64,000 nt of DNA from Lautropia sp. (GTDB lineage Bacteria; Pseudomonadota; Gammaproteobacteria; Burkholderiales; Burkholderiaceae_E): positions 1 to 64,000 of the forward strand of contig JAUNKF010000010.1 in assembly GCA_030532895.1 (NCBI GenBank). The letters run 5' to 3'. Positions within the stretch are counted from its first letter, which is position 1. Every line of letters begins with the position of its first letter. Of this stretch, positions 58,222 through 64,000 are shown piece by piece. The position numbers were made by a program, and so were the translations under genes. A model generated the notes under the pieces. It saw only the letters and a program-made list of their open reading frames with translations, ran no database searches and had not been told where the DNA came from.

Positions 58222-59211
58222 GTGGATTACAAGGATTACTACAAGATTCTCGGGGTCTCGAAAGAAGCGAGTGCCGACGAGATCAAGAAGGCGTATCGGC
58301 GCCTGGCGCGCAAGTACCACCCTGATGTGAGCGAAGAGCCGGATGCCGCCCAGAAGATGGCCGAAATCAATGAGGCCAATACGGTACTGTCCGACCCGGA
58401 AAAACGGGCCGAGTACGATGCTTTGGGCGATGCGGCCCAGTTCCGTCAAGGCGGTTTCCAGACGCCACCGGGTTGGGGCGGCGGGCAGGGCGCTCGTGCC
58501 CGACCAGGCTTCAGCGAAGCAGACTTCGGCGACGGTTTTCATCATTTCCAGCAGCATGGGGGCGGCGAGGACTACAGCAGCTTCTTCGAAGATCTGTTCG
58601 GCCGCGGTCAGCAGTTCCGTCGCGGTGGGCCGCCACCCGATCTGCGCGGTTCGGATCAGCACGCCACCATCGAGATGACCGTGCCCGAAAGCTATTCGGG
58701 CACGAAGCGCGTACTGCATCTGCGCACCATCGATTTCGATGAGAACGGCCGAGCCGTGGAACGCACGCGTGAGCTGGAGGTCAGCATCCCGAAAGGGGTT
58801 CGAGAAGGGCAGATGATCCGTCTGGCCGGCAAGGGGCAGCCCGGCATCGGCAAGGGTGAAGCGGGCGATCTGCTCCTGGAGGTGCGCTTCAAGGCAGACA
58901 AGCGCTGGCACACCGAGGCCAAGGATGTATACCAGCAGGTGGTGCTCGCCCCCTGGGAGGCCGCGCTCGGCGGGCCGCTGGAAGTGAGCACGCTCGGTGG
59001 CACGCTGGAGATCAACATCCCGGCCGGCACGCAGGCGGGCAAGAAGCTGCGCATCAAGGGCAAGGGGCTACCGGCCAAAACACCGGGCGACCTCTATCTG
59101 GTGATCGAGCTGAGCGCGCCGGCGGCCGCTACCGATGCCCAACGTGAAGCCTATGAGGCATTAGCCCGTGCCTTTGCCCATCAAAACCTGCGTCATGGAG
59201 GTGCCGAATGA
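58222..59211 (+). CDS. cbpA: DnaJ-family co-chaperone CbpA
   Basis: A 329-residue Hsp40. The J domain (residues 3-70) holds the HPD motif in ARKYHPDV; a Gly/Phe-rich linker with [10 protein letters not shown] follows, then two C-terminal substrate domains without a zinc finger, as in CbpA/DnaJB. GTG 58222 is chosen because AGGA is eight bases upstream and the J domain begins here ([11 protein letters not shown]). It overlaps cbpM by four bases. Confidence 0.93.
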   Translation: MDYKDYYKILGVSKEASADEIKKAYRRLARKYHPDVSEEPDAAQKMAEINEANTVLSDPEKRAEYDALGDAAQFRQGGFQTPPGWGGGQGARARPGFSEADFGDGFHHFQQHGGGEDYSSFFEDLFGRGQQFRRGGPPPDLRGSDQHATIEMTVPESYSGTKRVLHLRTIDFDENGRAVERTRELEVSIPKGVREGQMIRLAGKGQPGIGKGEAGDLLLEVRFKADKRWHTEAKDVYQQVVLAPWEAALGGPLEVSTLGGTLEINIPAGTQAGKKLRIKGKGLPAKTPGDLYLVIELSAPAAATDAQREAYEALARAFAHQNLRHGGAE

Positions 59212-59537
59212 ACCAGAATCATCAATGGGATGCGCCCGACATCGAAGTGCTGGACGAAGAGCGCTTCACGCTGACCCAGTTTGCCCAAGCCTGCAAGGTG
59301 AGCGAAACCTGGGTCGTCCAGCGCGTTCAGGGGGGCGTCGTCTACCTGAACCATCATGAGGTCGAAGCCCGGCCGGCCGACGACGTGAAGGCGTGGCGTT
59401 TCACGGGCCAGAGCCTGATACGGACACGCCGTATCGCCGACCTGGAGCGCATCTTCGATGCCGACCCGGAGCTGGCTGCGATGACGGCAGACCTGATGGA
59501 CGAAGTCCGTCGCCTGCGCCGACTGGTCCGCGACTGA
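59208..59537 (+). CDS. cbpM: Chaperone modulator CbpM
   Basis: A 109-residue MerR-like helical protein that inhibits CbpA in Escherichia coli. An N-terminal helix-turn-helix ([19 protein letters not shown]) and C-terminal [19 protein letters not shown] with Arg-rich ending match the family. The ATGA overlap with cbpA implies balanced expression. Confidence 0.88.
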   Translation: MNQNHQWDAPDIEVLDEERFTLTQFAQACKVSETWVVQRVQGGVVYLNHHEVEARPADDVKAWRFTGQSLIRTRRIADLERIFDADPELAAMTADLMDEVRRLRRLVRD

Positions 59538-59956
59538 CAACCTGCTCGGGCGTGGTTGACCGTCCACGCCCGCTTCATGACACGCTCTCAGGGCTTCAGG
59601 ATCTATCCGTTCAACCGAAGCCCATCGGGCACCGGGGAGACGGACAAGCTCGACATGCCCTGCAGACACCGGATTTGCCGGTTGTTTGACGATTTTTGAC
59701 GTAATTCAACCGGCAAAAGCAGCCATTCGACGGGTGTTGCCCTTTTGGTCTACTGGTTATCCTGGGGGTGGCGCCCGTTGCGGCGCAGAGGATCGATAGG
59801 CGGTGCTATTATGGCGCCTCAAGATCAAGTCTCGCTCGGCGGGGCGTTTTGCACCGCCGGTTGCTGCATGCAAACCGTGTAAACCGCGGAATGTGTGTGT
59901 ACCGGGCGGATGCCTGGCACAGCTTCGACGAGAAACTCGTTTGATAGGTGAAGCAC
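59538..59956. other. cbpM-odhA spacer
   Basis: A 419-base gap. TTTGCCGGTTG (59674-59684) and CAACCGGCAAA (59707-59717) are a perfect 11-base inverted repeat around two TTGACG words; no T-run follows, so it could be an operator or hairpin. The folded odhA leader from 59799 is listed separately. Confidence 0.6.
59799..59956 (+). promoter_or_regulatory. odhA leader, candidate sucA RNA motif
   Basis: GGCGGTGC (59799-59806) pairs exactly with GCACCGCC (59851-59858); a second stem around 59859-59876 (GGTT...AACC) follows, and further pairing reaches the ribosome site AGGTG near 59950. A conserved RNA called the sucA motif is known in 5' leaders of sucA in Burkholderiales. Position fits, but I could not compare it with the consensus. 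Confidence 0.45.
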
Positions 59957-62824
59957 ATGATGAGCGCCTTTCGCTCGAACTCTTATTTGTTCGGCGGTAA
60001 TGCACCCTTTGTCGAGGAGCTGTATGAAAGCTACCTCAAGAACCCCGGTTCGGTCTCTGACGAATGGCGTGCCTATTTCGACAATCTTCAATCCCTGCCG
60101 GCTTCGGATGGCAACCCTGAAACACGGGACGTTGCCCATGCACCCATCGTGCAGTCCTTTGCCGAACGTGCCCGTGTCGGTGCCTTGCAGCCCCAGCAGA
60201 TGGGCGGCGACATCGAGACGGCCCGCAAGCAGATTCACGTGGCCCAGCTGATCGCGGCCTACCGAATTCTCGGTTCACGGCATGCGGATCTCGACCCGCT
60301 GAAGCGGCAGGAACGCCCGGACATTCCCGAGCTGGATCCGTCCTTTTATGGCTTCACCGAAGGCGATCACGCCCACATTTACTCGGCAGCCAACACCTTT
60401 TTCGGTTTCGACAACGCACCGCTTCGCGACATCCTGCAAGCACTGCGTGACACCTACTGTGGTTCGATCGGTGCCGAATTCATGCACATGTCAGACCCGG
60501 CCGCGAAGCGCTGGATTCAAGAGCAGCTTGAATCAGCCCGCGGCCGTTTTGCTTTCGATGCCGAGCAGAAAAAGCGCATCCTTGAGCGGCTGACGGCTGC
60601 CGAAGGGCTGGAGCGCTACCTGCACACCCGCTACGTCGGCCAGAAGCGCTTCTCCCTCGAAGGGGGTGAATCCTTCATCGCCGCGATGGACGAGCTGATC
60701 CGTGCCGGTGGCAAGGGGGGCCTGCAGGAGATGGTGATCGGATCGGCGCACCGTGGCCGCTTGAACCTGCTCGTCAACGTGCTCGGCAAGATGCCGAAAG
60801 ACCTGTTCGCCGAGTTCGAGGGCCGCCATGCCGGCGACCTGCCCAGTGGTGATGTCAAGTACCACCAGGGCTTCTCCAGCGATGTGTCGACGCCCGGTGG
60901 CCCGATGCACCTGTCGCTCGCCTTCAACCCCTCGCACCTCGAAATCGTCGGCCCCGTGGTCGAAGGCTCGACCAAGGCGCGTCAGGTTCGTCGTGGTGAC
61001 CGCGATGGTTCGGAAGTGCTGTCGGTCGTCATTCACGGCGATGCGGCCTTCGCCGGCCAGGGCGTCGTCATGGAGACACTGAACCTGACCGAGACACGCG
61101 GCTACGGCACGCGCGGCACGGTTCACATCGTCATCAACAACCAGATCGGCTTCACCACCTCCGACGCCCGCGACTCCCGCTCGACGCTGTACTGCACCGA
61201 CGTGGTCAAATCGATCGAGGCACCGGTGTTCCACGTCAACGGGGATGACCCCGAAGCCGTGGTATTCGCCACCCGGCTGGCCTTCGAGTACCGGACCAAG
61301 TTCCGCAAGGACGTGGTGCTCGACATCGTCTGCTTCCGCAAGCTCGGCCACAACGAGCAGGACACCCCGTCCGTCACCCAACCGCTGATGTACAAGCGCA
61401 TCGGCGTTCATCCCGGCACCCGCAAGCTCTACGCCGACCGCCTCGAAGCGCAAGGCGCGATCGAGAAAGGTTATGCCGACGGCCTGGTGACGGCCTATCG
61501 TGATGCGATGGATGCCGGCAAGCACACGGTCGATCCGGTCATCACCAACTACAAGAGCCGTTATTCGGTCGACTGGACACCGTTCCTCAACAAGAAGTGG
61601 ACGGACGCCGCCGATACCGGCGTGCCCATTGCCGAGCTGCGCCGCCTGGGCGAGAAGCTCACCGAGGTGCCGGAAGGTTTCAAGCTGCACCCGCTCGTGC
61701 AGAAGGTGATCGCCGACCGCCGTGCGATGGCGCAGGGCGAGATGCCGCTCGACTGGGGCATGGGTGAGCATCTGGCTTTTGCCACGCTGTGCGCTCAGGG
61801 CTATCCGGTTCGCCTGTCGGGGCAGGATTCCGGGCGCGGGACCTTCTCGCACCGTCATGCCGTGCTGCATGACCAGAATCGGGAAAAATATGATCAGGGC
61901 AGCTATATCCCGCTGCAGTTCGTGGCCGAGGATCAGGCACCGTTCATCGTCATCGATTCGGTGCTGTCCGAAGAGGCCGTGCTGGCCTTTGAATACGGTT
62001 ATGCCACGGCCGAGCCGAACACGCTCGTGATCTGGGAAGCCCAGTTCGGCGATTTCGTCAACGGGGCACAGGTCGTCATCGACCAGTTCATCTCCTCGGG
62101 TGAAACGAAGTGGGGCCGTGCCTGCGGCCTGACGATGATGCTGCCGCATGGTTACGAAGGTCAGGGGCCTGAGCACTCGTCGGCCCGTCTGGAGCGTTTC
62201 CTCCAGCTCTGCGCCGAGAACAACATGCAGGTGCTGCAACCGACGACACCGGCACAGATCTTCCATGCGCTGCGCCGCCAGCTGATCCGCCCGTTCCGCA
62301 AGCCGCTCGTGCTGATGACGCCGAAGTCGTTGCTGCGTCACAAGGAAGCCGTCTCGCCGCTGAAGGATCTGGCCACCGGCCGTTTCCAGACGGTATTGGG
62401 TGACACGACGGTGGCCGATCCGGCCAAGGTCAAGCGGGTGATCTTCTGCAGCGGTCGTGTCTACTATGACCTGCTGGCCGAGCGTCGCAACCGCAAGCTC
62501 GACGACGAGGTGGCACTGGTTCGTATCGAGCAGCTCTATCCGTTCCCGCACAAGGCTTTCGAAACCGAGTTCAACCGCTATCCGAACGCCACGCAGATCG
62601 TATGGTGCCAGGATGAGCCGCAAAACCAGGGGGCGTGGTTCTTCATCCAGCATCATCTGCTGGATGTGCTGAAGGATGGGCAGAAGCTCTCCTACGCAGG
62701 TCGACCGGCCTCGGCCTCGCCTGCGGTGGGCTATTACGACAAGCATTTTGCCCAGCAGAAAGACCTGCTCGAAGCCGCCTTCAGCTCAACCCGTGCCAAG
62801 GCAGGACGCGACAAGAACGCCTGA
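59957..62824 (+). CDS. odhA: 2-oxoglutarate dehydrogenase E1 component
   Basis: A 955-residue thiamine diphosphate enzyme that decarboxylates 2-oxoglutarate and loads the succinyl group on odhB. The N-terminal YLFGGNAPFVEELYESYL recruits E2; SAHRGRLNLLVNVLGK, the thiamine-binding GDAAFAGQG...NNQIGFTT and FGDFVNGAQVVIDQFI are conserved. ATG 59957 (AGGTG upstream) is chosen over GTG 59948. Also known as sucA. Confidence 0.97.
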   Translation: MMSAFRSNSYLFGGNAPFVEELYESYLKNPGSVSDEWRAYFDNLQSLPASDGNPETRDVAHAPIVQSFAERARVGALQPQQMGGDIETARKQIHVAQLIAAYRILGSRHADLDPLKRQERPDIPELDPSFYGFTEGDHAHIYSAANTFFGFDNAPLRDILQALRDTYCGSIGAEFMHMSDPAAKRWIQEQLESARGRFAFDAEQKKRILERLTAAEGLERYLHTRYVGQKRFSLEGGESFIAAMDELIRAGGKGGLQEMVIGSAHRGRLNLLVNVLGKMPKDLFAEFEGRHAGDLPSGDVKYHQGFSSDVSTPGGPMHLSLAFNPSHLEIVGPVVEGSTKARQVRRGDRDGSEVLSVVIHGDAAFAGQGVVMETLNLTETRGYGTRGTVHIVINNQIGFTTSDARDSRSTLYCTDVVKSIEAPVFHVNGDDPEAVVFATRLAFEYRTKFRKDVVLDIVCFRKLGHNEQDTPSVTQPLMYKRIGVHPGTRKLYADRLEAQGAIEKGYADGLVTAYRDAMDAGKHTVDPVITNYKSRYSVDWTPFLNKKWTDAADTGVPIAELRRLGEKLTEVPEGFKLHPLVQKVIADRRAMAQGEMPLDWGMGEHLAFATLCAQGYPVRLSGQDSGRGTFSHRHAVLHDQNREKYDQGSYIPLQFVAEDQAPFIVIDSVLSEEAVLAFEYGYATAEPNTLVIWEAQFGDFVNGAQVVIDQFISSGETKWGRACGLTMMLPHGYEGQGPEHSSARLERFLQLCAENNMQVLQPTTPAQIFHALRRQLIRPFRKPLVLMTPKSLLRHKEAVSPLKDLATGRFQTVLGDTTVADPAKVKRVIFCSGRVYYDLLAERRNRKLDDEVALVRIEQLYPFPHKAFETEFNRYPNATQIVWCQDEPQNQGAWFFIQHHLLDVLKDGQKLSYAGRPASASPAVGYYDKHFAQQKDLLEAAFSSTRAKAGRDKNA

Positions 62825-62937
62825 TGCGTGTCTGAATCAGGATGCCGGCTCGCCGCCGTGCCCCGGCATCCGTCTGCACCATCCGTCGCACCTGTTTTCT
62901 GACCCCATTCATTGAAGATTTTCGGAGTTTCTCCCAA

Positions 62938-64000
62938 ATGGCCCTGATCGAAGTCAAAGTGCCACAACTGTCCGAGTCGGTTGCCGAGGCAACCCTGCTC
63001 TCCTGGCACAAAAAAGTTGGTGAAGCCGTCCAGCGTGATGAAAACCTGGTCGACATCGAAACCGACAAGGTGGTTCTCGAACTGCCGGCCCCGTCTGCCG
63101 GTGTGCTGACCGAGATTCGCAAAGGCGATGGTGCCACCGTCGTGGCCGACGAGCTGATCGCCATGATCGACACCGAGGCCGCTGCAGGCGCAAGCGCACC
63201 GGCCGCTGACGCAGCGCCGGCCCAAGCGCCTGCCCCGACCGCCGCTGCCCCGGCGTCGGCTGCGCCCGCCGCCAGCGGCACCACCGGTGGCCCCGCCATG
63301 CCGTCGGCTGCCAAGATTCTTGCCGAGAAAGGTATCGACCCTTCGCAGGTGGCCGGTACTGGCCGTGACGCCCGCATCACCAAAGGTGATGCCCTGGGCG
63401 CCTCGGCTGCGCCAGCCTCGCAGCCTTCGTCACTGCCCGGCATCGCTGCCGCACCGGCCTTGCCGATGGCCAAGACGCCGGTCGACCTGAACCGCGTGCT
63501 CGAAGGCCGCAGCGAACAGCGCGTGCCCATGTCACGTCTGCGTCAGCGCGTGGCCGAGCGCCTGCTGCAATCGCAAGCCACCAACGCGATCCTGACGACC
63601 TTCAACGAGGTCAACATGCAGCCCGTGATGTCGCTGCGCAAGAAGTACCAGGAGCGTTTCGAAAAGGAACACGGCATCAAGCTGGGCTTCATGAGCTTCT
63701 TCGTGAAGGCCGCCGTGCATGCGCTGAAGAAGTTCCCGGTCGTCAACGCCTCGATCGACGGCAACGACATCGTCTACCACGGCTATTTCGACATCGGTGT
63801 GGCCGTCGGCTCCCCGCGTGGTCTGGTCGTGCCGGTCATCCGCAACGCCGACCAGCTGAGCTTCCATCAGATCGAGGAAACCATTGCCGACTTCGGCAAG
63901 CGTGCGCAGGCGGGCAAGCTCTCGATCGAAGAGCTGAGCGGTGGGACCTTCTCGATCTCGAATGGTGGTGTCTTCGGCTCGATGCTCTCGACCCCGATCA
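62938..64000 (+). CDS. odhB: Dihydrolipoamide succinyltransferase E2 (3' end outside window)
   Basis: The first 354 codons are present. An N-terminal lipoyl domain has the lipoylated lysine in ETDKVVLE (residue 44), followed by an Ala/Pro-rich hinge, a peripheral subunit-binding domain (AKILAEKGIDPSQVAGTGRD) and the start of the catalytic domain (RVPMSRLRQRVAERL). It transfers succinyl groups to CoA. GGAG lies about 12 bases before the ATG. The catalytic HxxxD region lies beyond the window. Confidence 0.97.
   Translation, partial: MALIEVKVPQLSESVAEATLLSWHKKVGEAVQRDENLVDIETDKVVLELPAPSAGVLTEIRKGDGATVVADELIAMIDTEAAAGASAPAADAAPAQAPAPTAAAPASAAPAASGTTGGPAMPSAAKILAEKGIDPSQVAGTGRDARITKGDALGASAAPASQPSSLPGIAAAPALPMAKTPVDLNRVLEGRSEQRVPMSRLRQRVAERLLQSQATNAILTTFNEVNMQPVMSLRKKYQERFEKEHGIKLGFMSFFVKAAVHALKKFPVVNASIDGNDIVYHGYFDIGVAVGSPRGLVVPVIRNADQLSFHQIEETIADFGKRAQAGKLSIEELSGGTFSISNGGVFGSMLSTPI

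Noticed and set aside
60533..62746. Long open frame on the minus strand opposite odhA
   Set aside because: It lies fully antisense to a certain gene, has no recognisable motif, and is explained by GC-rich codon use in odhA. Similar frames opposite sdhA (49530-51029), lysS/prfB (11468-12892), recJ (16561-18087) and the EAL gene were dropped for the same reason.

Overview
The window is chromosomal DNA of a betaproteobacterium, most likely a member of the Burkholderiales. The evidence is the gene order: sdhCDAB-sdhE-gltA followed at some distance by odhA-odhB, an rpfE-like gene next to recJ, prfB-lysS, thrS-infC-rpmI-rplT-pheS-pheT-ihfA-merR, and a large DUF1631 protein. The DNA is GC-rich and coding-dense. 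No insertion sequence, integrase, phage gene or CRISPR array was found. This assignment rests on recognising proteins and synteny by eye, not on a search.

Bases 1-10130 are the end of a natural-product locus that looks visibly less GC-rich than the rest. It holds the last carrier and thioesterase domains of a nonribosomal peptide synthetase, a cyclic-peptide type ABC exporter, a complete MacA-MacB-TolC-like tripartite pump (adaptor, ATPase, permease, outer membrane factor), a MipA/OmpV-like barrel gene cut by an in-frame stop, a short-chain dehydrogenase and a type II thioesterase. The outer membrane factor gene carries a run of ten G.

Bases 10295-18931 (minus strand) hold lysS, prfB with its programmed +1 frameshift, a secreted GH50 agarase-like glycoside hydrolase, recJ and an rpfE-like gene. 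Bases 19414-25116 (plus) hold lolC, lolD, tatD and the DUF1631 gene. Bases 25251-34132 (plus) hold tRNA-Val and the translation block thrS-infC-rpmI-rplT-pheST, then ihfA and a MerR regulator. This block has several visible control elements: promoters, an AUC start on infC and an attenuator-like terminator before pheS. Bases 34226-40912 (minus) hold mgtC, ilvD, tRNA-Pro, a MASE1-EAL signalling protein and a DUF3617-like protein.

Bases 40929-47552 (minus) form a propionate and C4-acid block: mdh, a CitE/HpcH-like lyase, prpB, prpC, a periplasmic protein of unknown role and prpD. Facing it on the plus strand are sdhC-D-A-B-E and gltA, then (after a small membrane protein) a CstA-type carbon transporter with a Cys-Cys tail protein and an ArsA/GET3-like ATPase, cbpA-cbpM behind a good heat-shock promoter, and odhA with the start of odhB. 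The propionate pathway delivers succinate and pyruvate to the TCA enzymes encoded beside it.

The main points for follow-up are the broken MipA gene and the G10 tract in the peptide locus, the structured leaders of mdh, prpD, pheS and odhA, the glycoside hydrolase inserted between recJ and prfB, the insertion in PheS, and the CstA/Cys-Cys/ArsA trio.
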